From NCBI RefSeq assembly GCF_001999765.1, contig NZ_MTIC01000013.1:124001-188000 (forward strand): DNA of 64,000 nucleotides. The letters are read 5' to 3'. The first letter of the stretch is position 1. Each line of letters begins with the position of its first letter. Position numbers and translations under genes: made by a program. Under the pieces are notes generated by a model that was not told the origin of the DNA, ran no database searches, and saw nothing but the letters and a program-made list of their open reading frames with translations. Shown piece after piece: positions 24,711 to 32,703 of the stretch. This DNA comes from Sinomonas mesophila (GTDB lineage Bacteria > Actinomycetota > Actinomycetes > Actinomycetales > Micrococcaceae).

Positions 24711-25592
24711 ATGACCTCAACGACTGCCGCCGACTCGGCACGCCCGGCCAGCGAGGGCCGCCCGTCCCGATCGATCAGCCCCGAGATCGCCCGCTCGTGG
24801 CTGCTCGTCAACGCGATGAAGACGGAGCTCTTCGACGAGTCCGCGGCCTCCCGCGCCGACGCGATCATCCTCGACATCGAGGACGCCGTGGACCCCTCGC
24901 AGAAGGACCACGCGCGCGCGAACGTCGCCGGCTGGCTCGGCGGCGGCGGCCGCGCATGGGTGCGCATCAACGACGCCACGAGCCCGTTCTGGGCCGACGA
25001 CCTCGCGGGCCTGCGCGGCAACCCCGGCCTGCTCGGCGTCATGCTCGCCAAGACCGAGTCCGCGGACCAGGTCACCGAGAGCTTCCACCGCATGGACGGC
25101 AAGACGCCGGTGATCCCGCTCGTCGAGTCCGCCGTGGGCATCGAGGAGGCCAACCACATCGCCAAGGCCCAGGGCGCGTTCCGGCTCGCCTTCGGCTCCG
25201 GCGACTTCCGCCGCGACACGGGCATGGCTGCGACCCAGGAGGCCATGGCCTACCCACGCGCGAAGCTCGTCGTCGCGTCCCGCGTGGGAAACCTGCCGGG
25301 CCCGATCGACGGCCCGACCGTCGGCACCAACCACCCGATCCTGCGCGAGCAGAGCGCCATCACCGTCATGATGGGCATGACCGGCAAGCTGTGCCTCGCG
25401 ATCGACCAGACGACCGTGATCAACGAGGTCATCAGCCCGACGCCGTCCGACGTCGCGTGGGCCTCCGACTTCATGCGCGACTTCGAGGCCAACGGCCGCG
25501 TCATCCGCGACGGCTCCGACCTGCCGCGCCTCGGCCGCGCCGAGAAGATCATGAAGCTCGCCATGGCCTTCGGCGTCCAGCCGGCGCTCTGA
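24711..25592 (+). CDS. HpcH/HpaI-family (CitE-like) lyase
   Basis: The 293-residue TIM-barrel protein is like the beta subunit of citrate lyase and malyl-CoA/citramalyl-CoA lyases. Seen are I-I-L-D-I-E-D-A-V near 50, W-V-R-I-N-D near 82, P-L-V-E-S-A-V-G-I-E near 128 with the metal-binding Glu, and F-G-S-G-D-F-R-R-D near 160. No alpha or gamma citrate-lyase subunits are present, as is normal for stand-alone CitE-like enzymes that act on CoA thioesters. The exact substrate is unknown. Confidence 0.8.
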   Translation: MTSTTAADSARPASEGRPSRSISPEIARSWLLVNAMKTELFDESAASRADAIILDIEDAVDPSQKDHARANVAGWLGGGGRAWVRINDATSPFWADDLAGLRGNPGLLGVMLAKTESADQVTESFHRMDGKTPVIPLVESAVGIEEANHIAKAQGAFRLAFGSGDFRRDTGMAATQEAMAYPRAKLVVASRVGNLPGPIDGPTVGTNHPILREQSAITVMMGMTGKLCLAIDQTTVINEVISPTPSDVAWASDFMRDFEANGRVIRDGSDLPRLGRAEKIMKLAMAFGVQPAL

Positions 25593-25602
25593 CGGCCGGC
25601 GC

Positions 25603-25827
25603 ATGCTCAACGACTTCTGGGAGACCGCGTCCCCGCTGTACAGGAAGGTCGTGCTCTCGGGCATGGCCTTCCTGGGGGTGGGGATCGCGCTCACCATCGC
25701 CGCGAACCTCGGCCGCGTCACGTGGCTTCTCTATGCGTCGATGGCGATCATCGGCATCGGCCTCGTCACGCACCTGGTCGGGATCGGCATCCGGGTGCGT
25801 GACGCGCGCCGGCGCGCGGGGCGCTAA
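25603..25827 (+). CDS. Small membrane protein (DUF3188-like)
   Basis: The 74-residue protein has two membrane helices (about 18-36 and 42-62) and a basic tail R-D-A-R-R-R-A-G-R, a positive-inside end. It begins 10 bp after the citE-like stop and is probably co-transcribed. No function is known. Confidence 0.7.
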   Translation: MLNDFWETASPLYRKVVLSGMAFLGVGIALTIAANLGRVTWLLYASMAIIGIGLVTHLVGIGIRVRDARRRAGR

Positions 25828-25837
25828 GCCCACCACC

Positions 25838-25911
25838 CGGGGTCACCTCCCAACGTTCCGGGGTCACCTTCCTGCGATGCGGGGTCACCTTCCTGCGATG
25901 CGGGGTCACCT
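25838..25911. repeat. Tandem array A: four copies, 21-bp period
   Basis: CGGGGTCACCT starts at 25838, 25859, 25880 and 25901, an exact 21-bp period; copies two and three are identical over the full unit ending TTCCTGCGATG. The array lies between convergent genes and ends at the stop codon of the SulP gene. It has no variable spacers, so it is not a CRISPR. Confidence 0.9.
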
Positions 25912-25920
25912 CCCCGGGCG

Positions 25921-27624
25921 CTACGCTCCCGTCGCCTCGCGCGCCCGCCTCACGTGGCTCCGGGCGTGCTCCACGGCGTCCTCGAGGGAGTCGAAGAGGT
26001 GCTTGTGGTGGCGCAGCTCGGCGATGACCCCCACCCTCCGCACGAGCTCGAGGTGCTGCTCCTGGACCCCCTTGAGCAGGACCGTGATGCCGCGGGCCTC
26101 AAGCGTGCGGATGACCTCCACGAGCGCCTGCGCGCCGGTGGCATCGAGGTAGCGCAGCTGGGACAAGCGCAGCACCACGACCTCGACGCCCTCCACGGAG
26201 GCGAGCTCATGGAGGATCCGCTCGGCGGCGCCGAAGAACATCAGACCGTCGAGGCGGAAGACGGCGATGTGCTCGTCGCCGTCGTGCGCCGGGCCTGCGA
26301 TGGGCTCACGGCGCACCGTGCCGAGCTTCGCGAACTGGCGAAGCGTGAGCAGCGCCGCAGCGACGAGGCCGATCTGGATGGCGACGATGAGGTCGAACGA
26401 GACCGTGATGATCGCCGTCAGCACGAACGCGAGCGCGTCGTGCCGGGTCGAGCCCAGGATGCTCCGGGCCGTCCGCAGCGACACCATCCGCGCCGCCGTC
26501 ACCATGAGCACCCCCGCGAGGGCCGCCAGCGGGATCTGTCCCACGAGCTGCGCCGCGAGGTACACGACGCCGAGCAGCACGAGGGCGTGGACGACCGCCG
26601 CAAGCCGTGTGCGGGCGCCCGAGCGGACGTTGACGGCGGTCCGGGCGATCGCGCCCGTGGCCGGCATGCCGCCGAACAGGCCCGCAGCGATCGAGGCGAG
26701 TCCTTGGCCCACGAGCTCGCGGTCCGGGTTGTACGTGCCGGTCGTGCGGCCCTCCGGTCCGGTCAGCCCGGACGCGACGCGCGCCGAGAGCAGGGACTCG
26801 ATGGCCGCGAGGGCCGCGATCGCGAGCGCGGGCCCGGCCAGGTCCGGCGCCGTGGCGAGGTCCAGCGCGGGAAGCGCGGGTGCCGGGAGCGACGTCGGCA
26901 GCTCGCCGATCCGTTCGACGTCGAGCCCCAACACCGCGACCGCCGCGGAGGCGACGAGAATGGCGATGAGGCTCGCCGGCAGGGCCCGGTGGAGGCGCGG
27001 GACGAGGAGCATGACCGCCGCGACGAGCACGACGACGGCGACGCTCGCCCCGGCGCGCGGCCACGGCGACGAGGCGAGCGCCTCAGCCGCGGCAGCGGCC
27101 GTGTTGTGCCCGGGCGCGACATCGGCCGACACCGCGAGCGGGACCTGCTGGAGGAAGATGATGACGCCGATCCCGAGGGTGAAGCCCTCCACGACCGGCC
27201 ACGGGATGTACGCGACGGCCCTGCCGAGCCTGGACGCCCCGAGCGCCACGAGCACGACGCCGGCGCCGAGACTCAGCAGCGCGACCGCGCCGACGCCGTG
27301 GGTCGCCACGATGGGTGCGAGGACGACGACCATGGCGCCGGTCGGGCCGGAGACCTGCACGTGGGAGCCGCCGAACACGGCCGCGACGAAGCCCGCGACG
27401 ATCGCGGTGATGAGGCCCGCCTCCGCGCCCACGCCCGAGCTCACGCCGAACGCGAGAGCGAGCGGCAGCGCCACGATCCCGACGGTGACGCCGGCGACGA
27501 GGTCCTGACGCCAGGTCCGGCCCAGCTGGGCGTAGTCGGAGCGGCGGGGGAGGAGCGCCGCCGTCGCGTGGAGCGTCTGGGTGGCGGGGGCGACCCGGGG
27601 CGAGGGCGAGCCGACGGCGGTCAC
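25921..27624 (-). CDS. SulP-family anion transporter with STAS domain
   Basis: The 567-residue transporter has about 12 hydrophobic segments between residues 30 and 430, with the SulP signatures V-Q-V-S-G-P-T-G-A and a cytoplasmic STAS domain at about 450-550 (L-R-Y-L-D-A-T-G-A-Q-A-L). SulP proteins move sulfate, bicarbonate or dicarboxylates, and the anion is not determined. The start GTG 27624 overlaps the ArsR stop as GTGA, so the pair is one operon. In the STAS segment the position usually phosphorylated in anti-sigma antagonists is Thr rather than Ser. Confidence 0.88.
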   Translation of the reverse strand: MTAVGSPSPRVAPATQTLHATAALLPRRSDYAQLGRTWRQDLVAGVTVGIVALPLALAFGVSSGVGAEAGLITAIVAGFVAAVFGGSHVQVSGPTGAMVVVLAPIVATHGVGAVALLSLGAGVVLVALGASRLGRAVAYIPWPVVEGFTLGIGVIIFLQQVPLAVSADVAPGHNTAAAAAEALASSPWPRAGASVAVVVLVAAVMLLVPRLHRALPASLIAILVASAAVAVLGLDVERIGELPTSLPAPALPALDLATAPDLAGPALAIAALAAIESLLSARVASGLTGPEGRTTGTYNPDRELVGQGLASIAAGLFGGMPATGAIARTAVNVRSGARTRLAAVVHALVLLGVVYLAAQLVGQIPLAALAGVLMVTAARMVSLRTARSILGSTRHDALAFVLTAIITVSFDLIVAIQIGLVAAALLTLRQFAKLGTVRREPIAGPAHDGDEHIAVFRLDGLMFFGAAERILHELASVEGVEVVVLRLSQLRYLDATGAQALVEVIRTLEARGITVLLKGVQEQHLELVRRVGVIAELRHHKHLFDSLEDAVEHARSHVRRAREATGA

Positions 27625-28034
27625 CGCGCGCCGCCGTCGTGCGCTCCGGTGCCGGCCGAGGCGGGGGCGCCCACGGCGGACACGTCGGGGAGCGCCGCTG
27701 CGGCCGCGAGGCGCTCGTGCGAGCCGGCGAGCGTGTCCAGGAGGAACGTCCGGGCGATCGCGAGGAGCTCGGCGACCGCGGGGTGGGCGAGCGAGTAGAC
27801 GACGGTGTTCGCGGTGCGGACGCTCGTGACGACGCCGTGCCGGCGCAGTGTGGCGAGGTGCTGGGAGAGGTGGGACGCCTCGAGGCCCGTCTCGGCGAGC
27901 AGATGGCTCACGGGGCACGACTGCCCTGCGGAGGCGGTGAGGATCTCGAGGACGCGGATGCGGGCCGGGTGCGCAAGCCCCTTGAAGAGGTTCGCCTTGA
28001 TCTCGTAGAGGGGCGCCTCGCGGTCGCTGAACAT
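27621..28034 (-). CDS. ArsR-family transcriptional regulator
   Basis: The 137-residue winged-helix repressor has the recognition helix region E-A-S-H-L-S-Q-H-L-A-T-L-R-R-H-G (about 50-65) and a wing with T-A-N-T-V-V-Y-S-L. One Cys (S-C-P-V-S) lies in the helix that forms metal sites in some ArsR proteins, but the C-V-C pair is missing, so the signal may not be a metal. ATG 28034 has GGAGG four bases upstream. It is translationally coupled to the SulP gene and likely controls it through the palindrome in its own promoter. Confidence 0.85.
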   Translation of the reverse strand: MFSDREAPLYEIKANLFKGLAHPARIRVLEILTASAGQSCPVSHLLAETGLEASHLSQHLATLRRHGVVTSVRTANTVVYSLAHPAVAELLAIARTFLLDTLAGSHERLAAAAALPDVSAVGAPASAGTGAHDGGAR

Positions 28035-28054
28035 GATGCCTCCAGATGATGACT

Positions 28055-28068
28055 TGATGAATTCATCA
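28055..28068. promoter_or_regulatory. Perfect 14-bp palindrome, probable ArsR operator
   Basis: TGATGAATTCATCA is an exact palindrome 20 bp upstream of the ArsR start and 38 bp upstream of the hadA-like start. It lies in the shared divergent region and could affect both directions. Confidence 0.65.
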
Positions 28069-28094
28069 TATCGATGCTGGCGAGGGGCACCGGA

Positions 28095-28106
28095 TAGGCT
28101 TTCCCC
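28095..28106 (+). promoter_or_regulatory. Probable leaderless promoter of the hadA-like gene
   Basis: TAGGCT (28095-28100) stands six bases before ATG 28107, with no Shine-Dalgarno sequence. Confidence 0.5.
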
Positions 28107-28556
28107 ATGGCCATCAACCCCGACCTGCAGGGCCGCGTCTACCCGGCCGCCGAGGCTTACGACGTCGGCCGCGAGAAGATCCGCGAGTTCGCGCGCGCCG
28201 TCAAGGCGCAGCACCCAGCCCATTTCGACCTCGACGCCGCCCGGGCCCTCGGGCACGCGGACCTCGTCGCGCCGCCGTCGTTCGCGATCATCGTCGCCCA
28301 GCGCGCGGATGCCCGGCTCATCGAGGACCCGGAGTCCGGCATCGACTTCTCCCGCGTCGTCCACGCCGAGCAGCGCTTCATCCACCACCGGCCGATCGTC
28401 GCCGGCGACCGGCTCGTCGCGGAGCTGCACGTGGACCAGGTCCGCGCGATGGGCGGCGGGGCGATGATCACGACCCGCGCCGAGATTTCAGGCGAGGACG
28501 GCGGCAAGGTCGCCACCACGACGTCGTCGATCCTCGTGAGGGGGGAGGGCCAGTGA
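28107..28556 (+). CDS. MaoC-like dehydratase N-domain protein (HadA-like)
   Basis: The 149-residue hot-dog protein matches the FAS1-like dehydratase domain found in mycobacterial HadA: F-A-R-A-V-K-A-Q-H-P-A-H-F-D near 33, A-P-P-S-F near 58, and E-Q-R-F-I-H-H-R-P-I-V-A-G-D near 91. It lacks the full MaoC catalytic Asp/His pair, as HadA does, and should act as a heterodimer with the next gene product, overlapping by GTGA. In mycobacteria the pair dehydrates 3-hydroxyacyl-ACP in FAS-II. Here the chemistry may be a related hydratase step. Confidence 0.8.
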   Translation: MAINPDLQGRVYPAAEAYDVGREKIREFARAVKAQHPAHFDLDAARALGHADLVAPPSFAIIVAQRADARLIEDPESGIDFSRVVHAEQRFIHHRPIVAGDRLVAELHVDQVRAMGGGAMITTRAEISGEDGGKVATTTSSILVRGEGQ

Positions 28557-29008
28557 GCGCCGTGTCCGTCAGCAGGCCCCGGTTCGAGACCCTGGAGAAG
28601 GGCGCCGAGATCGGCCGCCGCGAGATCTCCGTGACGCGCTCCGACCTCGTCACGTACGCCGGGGCGTCCGGGGACTTCAACCCGATCCACTGGAACAACG
28701 ACTTCGCCGTCTCGGTCGAACTGCCCGGGGTCATCGCCCACGGCATGTTCACGATGGGCGCGGCCGTCCAGCTCGTCGTCGACTGGGCCGGCGACCCGGC
28801 CGCCGTCATCGACTACCAGACCCGGTTCACGAAGCCCGTCCCCGTCGCGGACACGACCGGCACCGACGCCCCGGGCGCCGTCGTCGAGATCGTGGGCACC
28901 GTCGGGGCGCTCGACGCCGAGGCCCGCACCGCGCGCATCGACCTTGCCGTGACCTGCGCCGGCCAGCGCGTGCTGACCAAGGCGCAGGCGGTCGTGAAGC
29001 TCCCGTGA
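28553..29008 (+). CDS. MaoC-family hot-dog dehydratase (HadB-like)
   Basis: The 151-residue protein carries the MaoC active-site segment Y-A-G-A-S-G-D-F-N-P-I-H, with Asp and His five residues apart, then G-V-I-A-H-G-M. This is the catalytic subunit type that pairs with the HadA-like protein. Both junctions are 4-base GTGA overlaps (upstream and with murB), so translation is coupled across three genes. Confidence 0.82.
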   Translation: MSAVSVSRPRFETLEKGAEIGRREISVTRSDLVTYAGASGDFNPIHWNNDFAVSVELPGVIAHGMFTMGAAVQLVVDWAGDPAAVIDYQTRFTKPVPVADTTGTDAPGAVVEIVGTVGALDAEARTARIDLAVTCAGQRVLTKAQAVVKLP

Positions 29009-30069
29009 CCCAGACGCTCCTGTCGTCCCTGACCACCTCCGAGGTCGGCGGCCCCGCGGCGCGGTACGAAGAGGCGCGCACCGAGGCGGAGATCATCGAC
29101 GCCGTGCGCACCGCCGACGCCGCGGGCGAGCCGCTGCTCATCATCGCCGGCGGCTCGAACCTCGTCGTGTCCGACGACGGCTACCCCGGGACCGTCCTGA
29201 AGATCGCGTCGGAGGGGCTCGCCGTCGAGACGGCGGACACGTGCGGCGGCGCGTGCCTGACAGTCCAGGCCGGGCACGTGTGGGACGACGTCGTCGACTA
29301 CGCCGTGCGCCACGCCTTCAGCGGGCTCGAGGCCCTCTCCGGCATCCCCGGCTCGACCGGGGCGACTCCCGTGCAGAACGTGGGCGCGTACGGCGCCGAC
29401 GTCTCGCAGACCATCTGGCAGGTGCGCACGTGGGACCGTCAGGCCGGGGCGGTCAAGACGTTCGTCCCGGGCGAGCTGCGGTTCAGCTACCGCGACTCGC
29501 TGCTCAAGCAGACCACGGTTGAGGGCTCGCCGCGGTACGTCGTGCTGAGCGTGTCCTTCCAGCTCCCGCTCGGCCGCACGAGCGCCCCCGTGCGCTACGC
29601 GGAGCTCGCGCGGGCGCTCGGCATCGAGCAGGGGGAGCGGGCCTCGGCCCTCGAGGTGCGGCGCGAGGTCCTGCGCCTGCGTGCGTCCAAGGGCATGGTC
29701 CTTGACCCTGCCGACCGGGACACGTTCTCGACCGGCTCGTTCTTCACGAACCCCGTGCTGAGCGAGGCCGACGCCGCCGCCCTGCCCGAGGGCGCGCCCC
29801 GGTACCCCGCGGGGGAAGGGCTCGTGAAGACCTCCGCAGCCTGGCTCATCGAGCGCGCGGGCTTCCCCAAGGGCTATGGGCTCGCGCCGGACAGCGTGAC
29901 CGGCGGGCGCGCGTCCCTCTCGACGAAGCACACCCTGGCCCTGACCAACCGCGGCGACGCGAGCGCGAAGGACCTCCTGGCCCTCGCGCGCGACGTGCGG
30001 GACGGCGTCCGGCGCGAGTTCGGGATCGAGCTGCACAACGAGCCTCTGCTCATCGGCCTGGAGCTCTGA
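29005..30069 (+). CDS. murB: UDP-N-acetylenolpyruvoylglucosamine reductase
   Basis: The 354-residue flavoenzyme reduces UDP-GlcNAc-enolpyruvate to UDP-MurNAc in peptidoglycan synthesis. The FAD segment is I-I-A-G-G-S-N-L-V-V near 47, with G-I-P-G-S-T-G-A-T-P-V-Q-N-V-G-A-Y-G near 114 and the catalytic Ser in S-T-G-S-F-F-T-N-P near 247. The insert between domains suggests type I. The GTG start overlaps the HadB-like stop. The hadA-hadB-murB order is a known Micrococcaceae arrangement. Confidence 0.93.
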   Translation: MTQTLLSSLTTSEVGGPAARYEEARTEAEIIDAVRTADAAGEPLLIIAGGSNLVVSDDGYPGTVLKIASEGLAVETADTCGGACLTVQAGHVWDDVVDYAVRHAFSGLEALSGIPGSTGATPVQNVGAYGADVSQTIWQVRTWDRQAGAVKTFVPGELRFSYRDSLLKQTTVEGSPRYVVLSVSFQLPLGRTSAPVRYAELARALGIEQGERASALEVRREVLRLRASKGMVLDPADRDTFSTGSFFTNPVLSEADAAALPEGAPRYPAGEGLVKTSAAWLIERAGFPKGYGLAPDSVTGGRASLSTKHTLALTNRGDASAKDLLALARDVRDGVRREFGIELHNEPLLIGLEL

Positions 30070-30115
30070 GCCGCCCGCCCGTGTGACGGCTGCGCCTCTC
30101 AGGCATGATGGGGGC

Positions 30116-31243
30116 ATGGGACAGTCAGCCCGGTCACTGGGCACGACGACGCTCGCCCGACTCAGGCTCGCCGCGCAGGGGCTGCTCCCGGCCGCCTCCG
30201 TGGGGGAGGCGCTCGGGCAGGCAGCCGACCCGGTCGAGGCCGTCCGCCGCATGGGCGCCCTTCAGAGCCAAGACCTGCAGTCGGGGCTGCTCGCCGCGGG
30301 CGTGCGGACGCGGGCAGCGTCGGGCCGCGCCACGGCGTCGGGTGTGGCGGACGCCCTGGCGAGCGGCGCCGTCGTCCGCACCTGGACCATGCGCGGCACG
30401 CTCTTCCTCGTCGCGGCCGAGGACGCGAGGGCGTTCGTCCGGCTCGCCGCGGAGCGCATCATGCATGTGGCCTCGCCGCGGCACCGCGAGCTGGGGATTG
30501 GGAGCGAGGACGTCGACGCCGTCCGCCGCGTCGCCGAGTCCGCGCTCGAGGGCGGCAAGGGGCTGACCCGGCCCGAGCTGTTCGAGGCGTTCGAGGCGGC
30601 CGGCCAGGCCACGAAGGGCCAGCGGGGGATCCACCTGCTCTCGATCCTGAGCCACCGGCTCGTGCTCGTGCAGGGACCCCTGCGCGGGCGGCAGCAGGAG
30701 TTCCGGCTCGCGGACGAGTGGCTTCCCGCCGACGACGGGCCGCGCGGCGATGACGCGCTCGAGGCCATCGCCCGCAGGTACATCGCCTCCCACGGGCCCG
30801 TCGGCGAGCGTGACTTCGCCTGGTGGCTCGCCCAGCCGCTCGGGGTCGTCCGCGGGCCGTTCCGCGCCGCCGCTGCGGATGCCGACGTCGTCTCCTTCGA
30901 TGGCCGGGAGCTGTACTGCCTGCCGGACGTCGCCGCGCTCGCCGGGACGCGCGTGGGGGAGCGGGCCGCCGTGGCGGTGCCGGGCTACGACGAGCTTGCC
31001 ATCGGCTACCCGGACCGGTCTGTGGCGATCCCGCCGGAGTACCTCGACCGCGTGATCCCGGGAGTCAACGGGGTCTTCAAGGCGATGGTCGTGGTGGGCG
31101 GCCGGGCCGTCGGGACGTGGACCAAGGGAGGGAAGGCCTCGGCGCCGCGTCCCGAGCCGGCCCTGTACGAGGACCTCTCCCCGGCCGCATCCGCGGGGGT
31201 CGCGAAGGCCCTCGCCCGCATCGAGGCCTACTGGGCGGGGTAG
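30116..31243 (+). CDS. AlkZ/YcaQ-like winged-helix DNA glycosylase-family protein
   Basis: The 375-residue protein contains the winged-helix family (HTH_42) pattern: R-M-G-A-L-Q-S-Q-D-L-Q near 45, T-W-T-M-R-G-T-L-F-L near 92, G-E-R-D-F-A-W-W near 230. Characterised relatives (AlkZ, YcaQ) unhook interstrand crosslinks or excise alkylated bases using a Q-x-Q/Q-x-D motif; Q-S-Q-D here matches that region. CATGAT six bases before ATG 30116 may be a -10 for a leaderless mRNA. The in-frame GTG 30083 is less likely. Confidence 0.8.
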   Translation: MGQSARSLGTTTLARLRLAAQGLLPAASVGEALGQAADPVEAVRRMGALQSQDLQSGLLAAGVRTRAASGRATASGVADALASGAVVRTWTMRGTLFLVAAEDARAFVRLAAERIMHVASPRHRELGIGSEDVDAVRRVAESALEGGKGLTRPELFEAFEAAGQATKGQRGIHLLSILSHRLVLVQGPLRGRQQEFRLADEWLPADDGPRGDDALEAIARRYIASHGPVGERDFAWWLAQPLGVVRGPFRAAAADADVVSFDGRELYCLPDVAALAGTRVGERAAVAVPGYDELAIGYPDRSVAIPPEYLDRVIPGVNGVFKAMVVVGGRAVGTWTKGGKASAPRPEPALYEDLSPAASAGVAKALARIEAYWAG

Positions 31244-31262
31244 GGGACCCGCGCTGGTCGGG

Positions 31263-31282
31263 GCCCCACCCGAGCGTGGGGC
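31263..31282 (+). terminator. Hairpin after the AlkZ-like gene
   Basis: GCCCCAC (31263-31269) and GTGGGGC (31276-31282) pair perfectly around a 6-base loop, 20 bases past the stop. Confidence 0.5.
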
Positions 31283-31343
31283 GGCCACGCCTCCGGCCGG
31301 ATTGGCTGTATAGCCGGCCCGCATCTGCTGCCGAAGCCCGCAT

Positions 31344-31413
31344 GGGCTGCCCTTCGCCGCATCTGCGGCCCGGAGCAGGGCCGCCCTTGCGGCGGAGGGC
31401 AGGTGATGCGGTT
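31344..31413. repeat. REP-like palindromic element, left copy
   Basis: A 30-bp core at 31344-31373, with palindrome GCCGCA-TC-TGCGGC, matches 24 of 30 positions in a core right of the next gene. An inverted partner (GGCGGAGGGCAGGTGATGCGG region, 31391-31411) follows, so the element can fold as a paired stem, as REP/BIME units do. The rest of 31244-31532 holds only this and a terminator. Confidence 0.55.
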
Positions 31414-31532
31414 CCGCCGGGCTCGGTGGGGCGGAGCTGATCGGGACCCACGCGGCCAAATCCACGGCGCAGTTGTCCACAGGCGGGCGTTGGCTCGTTG
31501 CCCGGGGCTCGAGCGCACGCGAGGATCGCCGC

Positions 31533-32507
31533 ATGGACAGACGGATTGCGGAGGCCCTCATCGGAGCCAGATGGCCGGCTTCGGATGTTGTTTCCACGGC
31601 TGGTCTTCGCGCCGCCGGCATCGATGACCGGCTCGTGACCAGCGCGGTCCGCGCGGGCGCCGTCGTGCGTCTGCGTCGCGGGGCCTACATCCTGGCCCGT
31701 CGCTGGCAGGCCCTCGCTCCATGGGAGAAGGACCTGGCCCGCGTTGAGGCACATTGCGAGGCCACCGGGGCCGCGGCCGTCTACTGCCTCTCCAGCGCCG
31801 CGAGGCTCCACGGGCTTGCGGTGTGGAGCCCGACGCTTGCGAGGCACGCGGCAGCGCCGGTTCATGTGGCGACAGACTATGCCGGCTCAAGGACGAGCCG
31901 TGGCCCGGACGCTTTGTCCCATCAGCTCGGCCTCCGGCAGGAGGACGTTGTCGTCGTGGTGCGGGGCACGAGGCGCCTGAGGGCAACGTCATTGGCCCGG
32001 ACTGTAGCGGATTGCGCCCGGTTCCTGCCGTTCGAGGAGGCCGTGGTGATCGGCGACAGCGCCCTCCATCAGGGCGTCCCGATGGACGACATCGTGCAGG
32101 CACTCGCGGCAGGATCAACGCGTGGTCGCAGGAGGGCGATCAAGGTTCTGAGCTTCCTTGAGCCTGCGACGGAGTCTGTCGGTGAGTCCCGTACGCGGAT
32201 GCTCCTCGAACAACTGGGCTTCGACAAGCCCGTGGTCCAGCTCGGGCTGCACACCCCGGACGGGACCTACCGGGCGGACTTCGCGTGGGTCGAGCTCAAG
32301 ATCATCATCGAGTTCGACGGCGAGGGCAAGTACTTGGACTACCAGCCGGCACCGGCGGTGCTGCTAGCCGAGCGGCGCCGGGAGAGCCTCCTCATGGAAC
32401 AGGGCTGGATCTTCGTGAGGCTCCGGTGGGCCGACCTGGAGCGCCCCGACGACGTGCGACGCAGGCTCGATGCCGCCATCGCCCGCGCGCAGCGGCGTTC
32501 GGCGTGA
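31533..32507 (+). CDS. AbiEi-type antitoxin-domain/DUF559-like protein
   Basis: The 324-residue protein begins with a winged-helix like AbiEi antitoxins (S-T-A-G-L-R-A-A-G-I-D-D-R-L-V near 21, V-V-R-L-R-R-G-A-Y near 44). It ends with a DUF559/Vsr-like nuclease fold: E-S-R-T-R-M-L-L-E near 216, then Y-R-A-D-F-A-W-V and I-I-E-F-D-G-E-G-K-Y near 250. E, D and E-x-K residues are in the order of that nuclease superfamily. No AbiEii toxin follows. The gene stands alone between two REP-like elements, which suggests a transferable cassette. Function is not known. Confidence 0.65.
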   Translation: MDRRIAEALIGARWPASDVVSTAGLRAAGIDDRLVTSAVRAGAVVRLRRGAYILARRWQALAPWEKDLARVEAHCEATGAAAVYCLSSAARLHGLAVWSPTLARHAAAPVHVATDYAGSRTSRGPDALSHQLGLRQEDVVVVVRGTRRLRATSLARTVADCARFLPFEEAVVIGDSALHQGVPMDDIVQALAAGSTRGRRRAIKVLSFLEPATESVGESRTRMLLEQLGFDKPVVQLGLHTPDGTYRADFAWVELKIIIEFDGEGKYLDYQPAPAVLLAERRRESLLMEQGWIFVRLRWADLERPDDVRRRLDAAIARAQRRSA

Positions 32508-32544
32508 GGGGACAGCGCGCCTGCGGCCGGCAGAGGACCCGGAA

Positions 32545-32605
32545 CAGCTGCCCCCAGCCGCATGTGCGGCCCGGATCCCGGCAGCTGATGCGGCTGAGGG
32601 CAGCC
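32545..32605. repeat. REP-like palindromic element, right copy
   Basis: The core 32545-32574 contains GCCGCA-TG-TGCGGC. An inverted partner at 32581-32605 (GCTGATGCGGCTGAGGGCAG) follows within 6 bp. It matches the left copy in sequence and internal order. Confidence 0.55.
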
Positions 32606-32656
32606 CGTGCGGCCGAGGCCGGAGGGCAACGCCGAGGGCTGCAGCACAATGCCGAA

Positions 32657-32686
32657 GGGGGCCGGATCCCAGCGGATCCGGCCCCC
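32657..32686. terminator. Bidirectional hairpin terminator
   Basis: GGGGGCCGGATCC (32657-32669) pairs perfectly with GGATCCGGCCCCC (32674-32686) around CAGC, between convergent genes. Confidence 0.75.
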
Positions 32687-32703
32687 TCGAGGTCGCTCGG
32701 ACG

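Noticed and set aside
24325-24741. 138-residue minus-strand frame over the small hydrophilic protein
   Set aside because: No ribosome site, no motif, and it spans a likely + strand promoter region and the citE-like start.
25838-25911. Tandem array A as a CRISPR
   Set aside because: Units abut without variable spacers, and no cas gene is present; the same applies to array B.
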